Shown here: positions 1 to 10,734 of the stretch, piece after piece
Numbering within the stretch: the first letter of the stretch is position 1
How the letters are laid out: each line of letters opens with the position of its first letter
Assembly: GCF_018873765.1 (NCBI RefSeq)
Contig: NC_057923.1
Location: 11,854,413-11,918,412 of the forward strand
DNA length: 64,000 nt
Reading direction: 5' to 3'
Source: Telopea speciosissima
Taxonomy: Eukaryota; Streptophyta; Magnoliopsida; Proteales; Proteaceae
The notes under the pieces: model-generated
Told to the model about the DNA's origin: nothing
Seen by the model: the letters and a program-made list of their open reading frames with translations, nothing else
The model's database searches: none
Program-made: the position numbers and the translations under genes

Positions 1-239
1 GGTGGTGGGTAAAGAGAGAGTAAAAGAAAACTAAAAATAGATCCAATTTTCCTTCATGAGTCACCTTTGACGGTTGGATAAAAGAGTAGCCTTGGAGCAG
101 TGTCAAAGGCATTTAGACCTTCAGCAACAAGGGGAGTAATATTATGTTATTACACTGGTGGGTGAAAGTTCACAATGGGAGAAGAGAAAACTCTCTGAAA
201 AAACTTTAAAAAAATAAAAAATGAAGTTTTTTTATATCA

Positions 240-518
240 TGAGTAAAAGAAAAATACACTCATCTAAGATCATTATTACTCTGCCTCCTACTAGACGTAG
301 TCGAAACTATCCCTCTTCCCTCATGGTAGAGAAAAATTTTCTTTATTTTGAATTCAATTACCTTTCAACTATAATGAAGCACAATCTCTTGACCTCAAGT
401 CATTACGATAATGATATATGTATCATTATGAGGAGAGGGGAGGGATAGTTTCGACTTCGTCTAGTAGGAAATAGAGTAATAATGACCCTAGATGAATGTA
501 CTTTATCACCATTTTTAT
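240..518. repeat. Foldback (inverted-repeat) element
   Basis: Two arms of about 90-100 bases are inverted copies of each other. The left arm (about 240-330) reads through CTACTAGACGTAGTCGAAAC, and the right arm (about 420-518) carries the complement GTTTCGACTTCGTCTAGTAG. The AT-rich centre has no convincing reading frame. This is MITE-like architecture. I could not define a clean target-site duplication, so the outer borders are approximate. Bases 1-239 show nothing recognisable. Confidence 0.6.
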
Positions 519-604
519 TACTCAATGTGTTTCTTTGAACAAAACATTTCCACGAAAGCTTCTCTCTCTCTCTCTCTCTCTCTCTCTACATTCTCAGTCA
601 CCAC

Positions 605-918
605 CATGGTTCTAATCTCGGATCGGATCAGTATTGGTCAAGGCCGATCCCGAGATTAGACCGATACAACAAGGTTTGATTGGATCGTTCCCTGGATCAG
701 CCAATCCGATTGAATTTTTTTTTTTTTTTATATTATCTTGATCGATACTGACCTATCCCAACTAATATTGACCGATCCGATCCAGATAATATCGGTCGAT
801 CCGATCCCAAGATCAAAACACCCACCAATTTTGGCCGATACATGACCGGATCCATAAAAAAATGATTTTGGGAGTTTTTTTACCGATACCGAGTCCGATA
901 CCTGGATTTTGAACCTTG
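605..918. mobile_element. hAT-like non-autonomous element, CATGG group
   Basis: The element begins CATGGTTCTAATC and ends in the inverse of CAAGGTTCAAAATC. It is flanked by a perfect 8-bp duplication GTCACCAC (597-604 and 919-926), as expected for the hAT superfamily. Both ends are full of GATCGG/CCGATC and CCGATAC motifs, and the centre has a T-run. There is no coding capacity. A CT microsatellite lies just upstream (about 558-588). Confidence 0.85.
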
Positions 919-1429
919 GTCACCACTCACCATTCAGATCTCTTTCATGGGTAAAGCTGTTTGTAACCGAGGTGGTTACAACAAATTTTGTAACCTCTCT
1001 TTTCTAACCCTTGCTTCTCTCTTTTGAGCAATTTAAAAAAAGGGATAGATAAGTAATTTCACTTTTGGCATGACTAGGCTTAGCTTGGATGAAGGCTCAA
1101 CTTGTGTCAAAGCCACTGGCTTAACTTACTTGAGCCAAAACTTCGTCTTCTCTACATACGATCCAATCAAACATGACTGAGGTTCATCTTACTCAAACTT
1201 CCCCTCCCCAACCCTTTTCTTCCCCGGCACCCTCCTCTACCACCAACAGCACCCCTGCCCCCACCTTTGTTCTCTCCTCTCATCAGCTACTGTCACATAG
1301 TTCTTCCTCACCCAATCGATGAGCAGCAGCTCATCTTAAGACCACGTTTTGATGGGCCTCCATCAAAACATCCAACCTAAACAGACGCACCGGCCCCTCT
1401 TTCATTTATCATTAGAAAACTAACAAGAA

Positions 1430-2170
1430 GAGGGCAGGACAGTAAAGAGATCATAAAATAAATGAAATAGAGAAATTCACCTTTGATGAATCCTCCTCTT
1501 CGTTCAAAACTCCTAACGAAGGAAGATGGAAACAAAGAAACATAAAAAAAAAGGGAAGTAAATCAGTGAAGGTTAGAGAGATTGCAGGTTACCTCTGAGT
1601 TATGAAAGCCAGCTGCTAAAAATCCCCTTAACCATCCCCCCCACCCCCACCCCCACCCCTGCTGCAAGAAGAAACGAACAAAGAAAGCAAATTAGTTGTT
1701 TCCGGTACTCTCATCAAAACCAGGCAAAACATTTCTTCCAAAGAGCAAAAGTGTAAAAGAAATTGAAATTTCCATGGGAAAAAAATAGACAACGAGAGAG
1801 AAGAGCAAAAAGGTAGTAGTTTTAGCAGACGTGTTAAATCGAGTTAAATCCTGCAATTGAGCAAAGGTTAGCAAGTACGAATGGTCCTTCTCCAAAACCC
1901 TAAACATTTGTCTCCTCCAGATGAACAAATTCACCTAACCTTTCCCCAAATCAGATAAGTCTCGATACAGTAAACAAAACAGCTTTATGGTCTTTGAAGA
2001 GAGCCATTCCAGTAGTTTCTAAAAGCAAATGAAACTTAAACAGCGTTAGAAACGGAGAGAGCGAGAGAGAGAGATTTGGAAATCTACCTTCAGGCTTCAA
2101 CCATGACACCAAGAGAGACAGAGAGCGAGCTAGATTTGCTGGATTTGCAGTGAAACACAACGGTAATTAA
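1430..2170 (-). other. Possible 5' leader of a minus-strand gene (weak)
   Basis: Read on the minus strand, this stretch has a pyrimidine-rich, leader-like composition. It also has splice-like signals: a donor-like GAAGGTAGATT near 2090, an acceptor-like TTCTTGCAGCAG near 1660 and a donor-like CAGAGGTAACC near 1590. No convincing coding exon follows inside the window. If real, this is the untranslated start of a gene whose body lies to the left of base 1. The interval 927-1430 contains nothing I can name. Confidence 0.2.
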
Positions 2171-2179
2171 TGAGTTCTT

Positions 2180-2206
2180 GTGCTGTGCTGTGCTGTGCTG
2201 TGCTGA
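2180..2206. repeat. GCTGT pentanucleotide microsatellite
   Basis: About five tandem copies of TGCTG/GCTGT. Further simple repeats lie downstream: a CAAAAG repeat at about 2483-2508 and a CT run at about 2559-2584. The interval 2207-2808 is otherwise featureless. Confidence 0.8.
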
Positions 2207-2555
2207 GCATTGTTATAAAAGAGGTTGCTTTTCAGAAGCAGAGGAGGGTTGGATCATGGACTCATGGGTCATGGGTGGGGTAGATATCGAAAACAAAAGA
2301 TTTTAAAGATTGAATTTTTATGGTATAGGGCCTGGTACAGAGAAAGGACAGAGAACACTTGATGAACACCCACACGCCACATGAGTTGTCTCTTTCGGTT
2401 TCGGAGAAATTCCAACGAAAAAGAAAATCACTTCATCTTTAAAGGAGATTTTTATAAGAATTTAAAAATAGATTATTCACTACAAAAGCAAAAGCAAAAG
2501 CAAAAGCAAACGTATTAAAACTAACGAACACTAACACATTATCCAAGATACTTTT

Positions 2556-2586
<31 letters not shown>

Positions 2587-2818
2587 GTCTCCCTCGTCTT
2601 TTTTAAATTCTTCTTCATTCAACGATCCCATGTTTGTTCCCACTAGGCCTAAGGTCAGGTGTAAGTTTTGTCTTTGAATTTGAACCCGCCCTGAGCAAGG
2701 ATTGGGCCTGGACTGGGCTTTTCATCCCCCAGGGTAGGCCTGGGTTTGGATTTTGAGGCCCAACATCAGCTGTGTCAGACCGATTCGTTCTTAAATTTTA
2801 TAATTATATATTAATTAT

Positions 2819-3006
2819 GGGAAAATAATGTTACCTGGTCATGTGTAACACACAGCTCCTACGCCTAGACATAGAGTTGTATAAAATGATCACCATATCC
2901 CATGGAAAGGCAGAAATCCATGAGGGCATGACAGTTATTTCGTATAGTATTGTGTCTAGGCGCAAAGCTGCGTGCCGCATGCGACCAAATAGCGTTCTCT
3001 TTCACC
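2819..3006. mobile_element. Mutator-like MITE, 188 bp
   Basis: The element starts GGGAAAATAATGTTACC and ends in the inverse of GGTGAAAGAGAACGC. Its arms pair further inside (CGCCTAGACA against TGTCTAGGCG). It is flanked by a perfect 10-bp duplication TATTAATTAT (2809-2818 and 3007-3016). Direct repeats of 9-11 bp plus a foldback body are typical of Mutator-like MITEs. No coding potential. Confidence 0.8.
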
Positions 3007-3127
3007 TATTAATTATTAGTATTGTAGACCTTAGTGCAATAGGAAGGTTGCTCCATTGCGAATTAGTGGTCTGGGATTGGAGTTGGGAAACAGTCTCTCC
3101 ATGAAGCAGTTGTAAGGTTTGGTAAAA

Positions 3128-3300
3128 ATCCTCCAATGCGGGCTTGAGAGCTTTACACGTGGAAGATGCGACATCCAATGGTGCCAAACTCGAGAAGAAA
3201 GAAAAGAAAAAAAAAATGCCTTGCATCGAACTCGCATCGTTGGATGAAGCTTTTTCCATGTGTTGAGCTCTCAGGCCCACATTGTAGAGGATTGTAATCC
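3128..3300. repeat. Foldback MITE family D, copy 1
   Basis: The arms read AATCCTC..CAATGCGGGC and, inverted, AATCCTCTACAATGTGGGC. They continue through GAGAGCTTTACACGTGGAAG against its inverted counterpart. A second copy of the family lies at about 22050-22235. The target-site duplication is not clear. Confidence 0.6.
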
Positions 3301-3408
3301 GGGTAAGCCCGTAGTGACGCGAACCTTGTGCGCAAAGTATGCCTTTTTATATACTAATTATTATATATTACGTTTAAAACTTTAAGCCTTTAGGATTATT
3401 TTTAAGAA

Positions 3409-4485
3409 TGATTAATATCCCAGAAGCAGAGAGATACACTTCAATATAGAGACTTAGAAGATCTACGCCTCCAGCTCCCCATTAAGGAAAGGAATCTTAT
3501 CAATCCTTGATACATAGAAGTTTGCCTAAAACAGACTCTCCAAGAATAGTTCCCATTCCTAAAGGGAAACTACTAAATCAAGCTAATTCCATATTATAGA
3601 AGAATCCTCTTCTCCAATCCACACCACCTAGGGATGTAAACGGATCGAATTCGGTCGGATAGTGGCATTATCATATTCGTATCCGTTTATATTCGGACGG
3701 ATTCGAATAATTTTCGGATAATGATTTTTTGAATACAGGTTCTCCTAAATGGATATGAATAGAGATCGAATACGATTTTTCGACTATCTGTTGACATATT
3801 TACCGTTTTATGATGCAGGTTAGGTTTGAAACTTGAGAGTTCAGTTATTACCCTTTCTTCTACTCTTCTTAGTCTTTTATTCTCTTACGTTTTTTACTTT
3901 TGATTTTTAATAGATATGTAATTCCATGTAACACATTGCATAAAATAATATATATAAACCAATAACAAATCTAGAAAAAGAATCACATTATCTTAATTTA
4001 TAAATTTATAAAAATAAGATAACAAAATCCAATAAGGTAACTTAAAAGGATAGACAAACACAGAGTTATATTTCAGATATTTTATTACCGTTGGACTGCT
4101 AAACGAATCGGATTATAATCGATCGGATAGGGGGATTATCATATTCGTATCCGATTAGTTTCGGACGGATTCGGATTTTCCTAAACGGATACGAACGTTG
4201 ATCGAATACGGATTTATAAATATCCATTTACATCCCTAACGCCACCAGGTCATCAATATAAATAGCACTCTCCTCCAAGGGGGCAAGGTGTGTTACAATT
4301 CTTACTTCACACTCAGAGGAGATTGCTCTACTATTCCCTTTAGCTGTGAGGAAGCTAACTTAAGCATCGGAGAGTCTTTATTGGGAACAACCCAGCCCTC
4401 TAACGGTATCTTTTTCTTCCATCTTCCACAGGTGACGATCGAAGAGCAACTCATGACTACGGAAAGTCAATTTTCTGCCGCAACA
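3409..4485 (+). mobile_element. Degenerate solo LTR interrupted by a hAT insertion
   Basis: After the inserted hAT element, the sequence has a TATA-like AATATAAATAG (about 4255). It then has TAACTTAAGCATCGGAGAG (about 4358) and ends near CTGCCGCAACA (4485). The solo LTR at 45437-46300 has the same order of signals: TATAAAAG, GGCATCGGAGAG, then CAGGTGACG and an ending in GCAACA. This suggests a shared Ty3/Gypsy-type LTR family. The left border TGATTAATATCC (3409) is a guess, and no 5-bp duplication could be matched. Confidence 0.5.
3629..4238. mobile_element. hAT-like element, TAGGGATGTAAA group, 610 bp
   Basis: The terminal repeats are TAGGGATGTAAACGG and the inverse of TAGGGATGTAAATGG. The 8-bp flanks are ACACCACC (3621-3628) and ACGCCACC (4239-4246), a 7/8 match. 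The subterminal zones are dense in ATTCGGA/GGATTCG and CGGAT motifs, and the centre is AT-rich without an ORF. It sits inside an older LTR, so it is the younger insertion. Confidence 0.85.
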
Positions 4486-4710
4486 GCAACAAAACAAGGA
4501 TAGCTAGGATCAATCAGAGTCAACACGCCCTTGGCAAAAATCAGGGCCAACCCGACCGGCTAGCTCAATCTCAAGATTAGTTAGGGCCAGGCGGGGCTGA
4601 CAAGATTGGGCCTAGTCTAAGATATCTCAACCCAATCTCAAGCTTGGATTGGACTTGGGTTGAGCTAAGAGGACTCACAATTGGGTTGGGGTTTTAAAAT
4701 ACCCAACCCT

Positions 4711-5063
4711 GTTTCAACCCTAGTTCCCACATTACAAATCTCTCTCTTCTATATTTAATCCCTTGTCTCAAGTCCGAAGAGTAAGGTTAAGGGACATTTT
4801 TTCCAACAAAAAAAAGGTTATGGGACATTTTGAATTAGTCAAACCCTCAGTTCCTCTCCTTTTTCGTACTTATTTCTATCTTCCTTGTTTCAACCCTACT
4901 TCCCACATTACAAATCTCTCTCATCTATATTTAATCCCTTGTCTCAAGTCCGAAGAGCAAGGTTAAGGGACATTTTTTCCACTAAAAAAAAAAAAAAAAG
5001 GTTATGAGACATTTTGAATTAGTCAAACCTTCACTCCCTTTCCTTTTCCATACTTATTTCTTG
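4711..5063. repeat. Tandem duplication, two copies of about 176 bp
   Basis: The segment beginning GTTTCAACCCTA at 4711 recurs at 4887. Both copies contain TTCCCACATTACAAATC, then CTCAAGTCCGAAGAG and GGGACATTTTTTCCA. They differ by a few substitutions and by the length of an A-run. The interval 4486-4710 is unassigned. Confidence 0.8.
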
Positions 5064-6889
5064 GTGGGATAAGCAGAGTAATAGATGCTTAGTGATCAGT
5101 AAAATATTATTAAAATAAAGTGCAATCAGTAAAATTAAATAATCTATAGAGAATAGATTCCAGTCAGTGTCGGAAAGCTCATTTATATTCATGATGAATA
5201 TTATACTTCTTATTTAAACCCCCCCCCCCCCAAAAAAAAAACTATACTTTTTATCCACTGGTTATTTATTTATTTTATTCTACCCAAAAAAAATATTATT
5301 TTTATTTTTTAACAATCCAACTAGTTTTAATTTATTGATTAAAGTTTTGATTCATATGCAAGTAAGTATCTTGTCTTAGGTATCTGGCCTCTGCTGTGCC
5401 GTTGGATGTGCATCATCGTTTCGTCGGTACGGCAGAAAATCCTGTTTCAAAGATATTCTTAAATAAAAAATTAAAAATAAAGAAAGAGGAGAAATAAGAT
5501 AGTCAACAGAGACCTGGATTTGCATGCCCATATAGTTTTGTGACATCAAGATCTAGATCTAAAATAAAATAATGAAATTTGATATGTTGGTTTTTGATAA
5601 GATATTGTGGTTGTTAAACCCATAAGAGCTTCCATGGATTAACCAGCTAATGAGATACATGGAATGATGATTTGATAAGATAGAAAACATTTAATAAAAA
5701 AGAAACGGTTTGAATAGATTACATGTCAAAATTTATAGAATACCTATTTCAAAGTTTATATTAACACATAGCTAATTTTGATTGAGTTTAAATTTGATAA
5801 GTAATTGAGTCGTCGCATGATAGATATTAGATCTGACCACCTATAGCATCATATGGTAAAATAAGCTATCAAAGGTCTATTAGAGTTTAAATGTATGAAG
5901 AACTAGTAAATCAAAATAACTTATTAAGGTATTATACACTATTTAATAAACACTTAACAATCATAACCACTCCTACTCAATTCTAAAATGTTTAGCTTCA
6001 TAGGCTAAGTAGAGATTAGGCTTGCCACAAATTTTATAATAGATCCATGAAAAGAGAGCTAACTTAGCTTGTCTCTTATAATCAACAACCTAAATTGGAT
6101 TTATATAAGAATTAATGAAGTTTACCACATTCACAACGACAGACAAACATGAAATTATTTTACCAAATGTCACATGGCATCTATTACATCACGTGGACAG
6201 ATGATATATCCCTTTTCAAATTCTAATGCAATCAAATACCTCATTTTGTGGGTTCAAGTCGGGAAACAGTCTCTTCTATAGACACTCTCCCAATTTTTAG
6301 TTGGAACGGTTTAGATTGAAAAAATTGTAAAAAAAGATAACTCTGATTTATCTTGTGATTTTCGAAAACTTCAATTTTCTTTGTTACGCGGAAAACTACC
6401 TATTTAATTTATAAATAAATGGCTTAATTTAACATTGTTGCATCAATGATTAAGTACCTTGCAATCTCTTAGATAAAGGGAGAGATTTTCTGAGCAAGCG
6501 CAAAGAGGAAGTGTGATAAAATGGTATCACAATTAGTTGGAGAGCACCGAGGTCATTTCATGTGAGGAGATAATAGACACAGAGGTGCTATTATACCATG
6601 CCTCGGTGGCTCAGAGAACCTATTCTTTAACATAAAATAAAAGCTTGAGAGCACTCGAGGATTTTAAACTTAATATCAGGAGTTGAATCGATCCCCACGG
6701 ATGGCTAGAATCGATCTCAAAAACCTTAGTATCAGCCCCTCAAATCTGAAACCCAGTGATCCACTCCTTCCTGGATGGACCAATTCCCATTTTCGGATCA
6801 AAGAACCCACTACAATGTGGTTTAGTTGGTTCCAAACAAGGCTTTAGGTATTGGTATCGAATTAACAAAAACCGAACTACTATTTGGCA
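5064..6889. other. Intergenic stretch, no gene seen
   Basis: AT-rich sequence with mononucleotide runs (C-run at about 5219-5230, several A-runs). I found no exon-like ORF, RNA gene or well-bounded repeat. Confidence 0.6.
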
Positions 6890-6898
6890 AATACCAGA

Positions 6899-7050
6899 GG
6901 ATTGGGCTCCTCTCCTGCACAGCATGGTGTGCATCACACATCATGCAGTGGGGGAAGCCTTGATCCACATGCCAACACGTCGGGATGTGTGCTGTTATGT
7001 GGATCGGAGCTCCCTAGCCACACGATGTGTGTTGGAGAGGAGTCGGATCC
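6899..7050. mobile_element. Mutator-like MITE, 152 bp
   Basis: The terminal repeats GGATTGGGCTCCTCTCC and GGATCCGACTCCTCTCC (right end inverted) agree at 14 of 17 positions. A perfect 9-bp duplication AATACCAGA flanks the element (6890-6898 and 7051-7059). The centre folds back around ATCCACATGCC and its partner. A related but less clearly bounded foldback lies at 56861-57106. Confidence 0.8.
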
Positions 7051-7172
7051 AATACCAGATCGGTGATATGGTACAAACATTTTCAACATACGGTACGATA
7101 CCTAACTCGGTCAAATCCAATACCTAACACCCTAGTGCAGTAGTGCCTCCAAAGTTGTAACATGGTCCCACT

Positions 7173-7396
7173 CATGGTTTGATGTATCGGTATCATATCA
7201 TCCGTATCGGGTGATACATACCACTAATCCCGATATCATATCGGTGACACCATACGGACAATTAGTAAAATGGTAAAAAAAAATCCATTTTTACTAAAGA
7301 AAAATCAAGAGTAGATTTGTGATTTATCCGATATAGTCAATCCGATCCATGTCATGCCGATACCATATCGGTTTCGGGTTGACCCCGATAGCCATG
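7173..7396. mobile_element. hAT-like element, CATGG group, 224 bp
   Basis: The ends are CATGGTTTGATGTATCGG and the inverse of CATGGCTATCGGGG. The 8-bp duplication GTCCCACT is perfect (7165-7172 and 7397-7404). The subterminal zones repeat GTATCGG/ATATCGG. It lies about 0.5 kb upstream of the likely transcript start of the 9453-9998 gene, so it is part of that gene's upstream region. Confidence 0.85.
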
Positions 7397-7839
7397 GTCC
7401 CACTTTCACTTAAAACTCCCATTATGAATTATGAAACTCAAGTTGTCCACTTATGCTTCAGTCCTCCTCACGTAAAAACAGGTGCTCACATGTGCACGAT
7501 CCCTCCATTTCACTACGTTACAAGAGTCTATGCACGTGCGTGAAGAGTCGAACGACACTACGGCACAGTCAGCCCCACGTACTACAAAACATGACAGAGA
7601 GAGAGAGAGAGAGGGACTCTCCGACTCTGTCTCTCTCTGTGTGTGTGTGGATGGGCCGTGGGGATCTCCGATATTCGCTGCCATCGGGAATCATGAAACC
7701 ATGGGTATCGGAGTTCTCTATTAATCTTCTTCTTAAACAAATCTTATCTACCAAATTTAACTATATCTCGTTAACCTCCTCCACTAATAATCCTAATAAT
7801 AATTAGTATAAACAAACACAAATTTTTTTTTGTCACACT

Positions 7840-9429
7840 CGCACCGAGAGATTGAAAGCGAGAGCGAGAAGGGGCTAGTCTTTGTGGGTGGCGGAGATCC
7901 AGAAATGCTAGAAAACGAAAGCGACATCTCAGATCGGATCCTCCAAGGTCCTGTTCGTTACTTCACAGGGAGATAGATCACCAACAGTTTGAACTCAATT
8001 TCTCTTCTTCTTATTCTTCTTGGATTTCAGATCAATCATCAATCTAGTAGTTGCAGAAGAAGCTCCGCCCCAACATTAATTAATTCACTAGAAGACCTTA
8101 ACTCTACTTCCGCTCAATCTCTCTCTCTCTCTCTCTCCTTCTCTGTTAATTACTTTCAAAGGTAACCTTTTTTTTTTGTTTCTCGATTAACTTTCTCCTT
8201 CCAATATTATTTCACTTAACCACTTCTTCTTCTTCACCATTGATTCTCTTTCTCTTATTCTCCACAAATCGAGTAAATTAGGGTAAATTGGATCCAATCA
8301 AATTTACATGGTTTGCCCATTGGTTTGACCATTGACCTCGATCGGTCGAACCATCTTTGCTTGATTATTTGTGAATCACAAAATTTAATTCTCACGAAGT
8401 TCAATATAACTGGGAACTGCTTCACTACCCATTTCCCAGGAGAGAACAAAAAAAAAACATTGGTGATACCTTCTTTATTGCTAAGATGGACTCGAATCAT
8501 TGATTTGCGTCACCCTTTTCCAATTGAAGAATGATTCAAGAATCAATTCCACTTTTCTTCCTCCTTTGTTCAGAAATCAGAATTTGAAAAGCTGGGGTTA
8601 TGGATAAATCCACTGTAGAGTGTAGACTGTAGAGAACGAAACTACTGATGGTACCCTTCCCCTGTATATTACTGAGGTTTTTTTCTAGTCAGAGGAACTG
8701 AAAAACGTCAGTCTTCTTGAGTCCTATCTTTTCTTTTCTCTACAACATTGCAATTTACACATGGGAGAGTAACAGAAGTGGTAGGGACGATGGTTTGTAG
8801 GTAAGCCGATTTAGGTCAGGCATGAGAGATTGCCCAAATTCAAGAAAATGCAGTAAACAGAAAGTCTTTCACAGATTTGGGTTTTAAGCTTTCTACTTCC
8901 AGGTGCTATTTCTGATGTTTCGGTGCTTTTGGTTGTTTTCTTTGTTCCTTTCCGTCCTTCCCTGTCATTACTGTCCTCCTCAGTCCCTGACCCTCTGTGC
9001 ATACAATACCTTTATTCGATAAATCATTCATAACCCCCTTCCCTTTTACTTGCTACACAACCTGCTTCTCTGCCTCAATTTTGCAAAGTGGAGAGTTATC
9101 ATATCAATTGCCCTCTCGTCCCCTCTCCCAATCCTGTAAGCTTTCATGTCCATTAACAGGGGAAGCACACCTTCCTTGTTGATGGGCTAATTTGTCTAAG
9201 CTTCTGAGTTTGGTTCTCATGGTGGGATTCATGTCATTCAATTCATTGAAAACCTAACGTTGTCAAATTTCCTGATACCGGTGGTTTCTGCTACAGTACC
9301 AAAACAGACAGGTTTCTTGCTCCACCCCTTCTTCCCAGAACAAATTCATGAAATTTCTCACTCACTCGTTTATAGGAGGAAGAAAGAACGAGTCTTTTTA
9401 AGTGTTCGATCAATAGCTTGATTTTGCAG
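7840..9429 (+). other. 5' leader exon and leader intron of the 9453 gene
   Basis: A pyrimidine-rich leader exon (about 7840-8161, start approximate) ends at TCAAAG|GTAACC. The matching acceptor TTTTGCAG|GTCGG is at 9429/9430, 23 bases before the start codon. This implies a 1,268-bp leader intron (8162-9429), which explains the absence of coding ORFs here. The assignment rests on splice signals and composition only; transcript data would settle it. Confidence 0.5.
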
Positions 9430-9452
9430 GTCGGCACAACTCAAGAGATTCA

Positions 9453-9998
9453 ATGGGTGAAAATCCAGATCGCTTTTCCCGTAAGAACCGGAGCACTGAA
9501 GGGTCAAATGGCGGAGATACGAGGAATCGTCATCTGGTTGACGATGGGGCTGGAGATGTGATCAAGTGTTCTGGAAAGTACTGTAGATCGTGTACAGCCA
9601 GTTTCATGGCGGACTGTGTTGCCATCTGCTGTTGCCCTTGCGCAGTGGTAAGCTTCTTGGCGCTTGCGTTCGTGAAGGTGCCTTGGATGATGGGTAGGAG
9701 ATGTTTGGGGTTAGAGAAAAAGAAAAAGAAGGGTCACGAATCTGAAGGGAAAGAGAGAAGGGAAGGGAAAGAAAGGGATGGATTGATTGAGAGAAATGAA
9801 AATTTGAGAAAAGAAAGGGCAATGGAAGAGGGAAAATGTCAATTCCAAACCGATGATGAAACAGAGCAGAAAGAAAATTTCTGTGCGGGAATTGAAGCTG
9901 AGAGTGTCTGGATGGAGTTGTACCAGTTGGGTCATTTGGGTTTTGGTAGAGTTTCTTTCTCTGAAACCAAGGAGAGAAAAACTGTTTGTAAGAGATAA
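9453..9998 (+). CDS. Cysteine-rich membrane-type protein of unknown function
   Basis: A single coding exon gives 181 residues. The N-terminal part is polar. Residues about 38-80 hold a dense cysteine block (KCSGKYCRSC, then ADCVAICCCPCAVV) that runs into a hydrophobic segment and KVPWMMGRRCLG. The middle (about 86-125) is highly charged and Lys/Glu-rich. The C-terminal region has WMELYQLGHLGFGRVSF. From memory, the cysteine/hydrophobic core and the LGFGRVSF tail occur together in a family of small uncharacterised plant proteins; no biochemical role is known to me. The cysteine cluster beside a hydrophobic stretch suggests membrane association, possibly by S-acylation, but that is inference. 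The start is the first ATG after the inferred leader-intron acceptor. The gene is probably intact. Confidence 0.8.
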   Translation: MGENPDRFSRKNRSTEGSNGGDTRNRHLVDDGAGDVIKCSGKYCRSCTASFMADCVAICCCPCAVVSFLALAFVKVPWMMGRRCLGLEKKKKKGHESEGKERREGKERDGLIERNENLRKERAMEEGKCQFQTDDETEQKENFCAGIEAESVWMELYQLGHLGFGRVSFSETKERKTVCKR

Positions 9999-10734
9999 AA
10001 AAAGGAAGAAACAGTCTTTCTTTCTCTGAAAATCCAACTGTTTGTAATAGAACTATAGAACAGAGAGGAGAAATTCTGGAAAAAATAATAGATTTTCTGC
10101 ACTGTCTAACTTTTCTCCTGAGATTTCGTTATCGAATATCCACGAACTGGATATAGAGGATTAATTAACTGTTCAAAATTTAATTTCGTTTACTTTTATT
10201 TTTCTGCAACTAGCTTTACTTCAGAAGCCCTTCAAATGCAACTAGGATTTCTGCCTTGCTCCTATTCATTTTGACCAGACAGTGGACCAATGTACTGTTC
10301 AAACCGAGCTAGTACTGTTGCCTAACTTGATAGCCAATTGTGGTTCAAATGTTGTCCATGCTTTGCCAAAAATAAGTTCCTAGAAACGATCATGTGGTCC
10401 AAGTAGTTTTAGTTTGGCCAGAAAGACCAGGTGCGCCACCAAGTTATGGTGTTTAAGGGGATAGACGCCCTAAGGTTGGTACTACAGCCAAGGGTGATTC
10501 ACTTATAATGGATGATGGTTAAGTACTTATCATGATAAGTACTTTGGTTTACCCTTTTGGGAGATTCAAGAAAATTCTTTTCTCATCTATTATGGAGAGA
10601 AGCTTGGACTTGGTCCTCTGTAGCGTGACCCAGTGTTGGTGGTGTGTTGGGTTGCATGCCTAAGCATTGTGGGCCATCGGATGATGCGCTATACACTGTG
10701 TCACACTACAAAGGAGCCCCACGCGGGAAGCTTG
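9999..10734. other. 3' flank and intergenic DNA
   Basis: This holds the presumed 3' untranslated region of the preceding gene and about 0.6 kb of unassigned sequence. I saw no gene or bounded repeat. Confidence 0.5.

Noticed and set aside
7453-7806. Overlapping ORFs on both strands near GA/GT repeats
   Set aside because: They read through microsatellite and promoter sequence, with no domain, splice context or codon bias.
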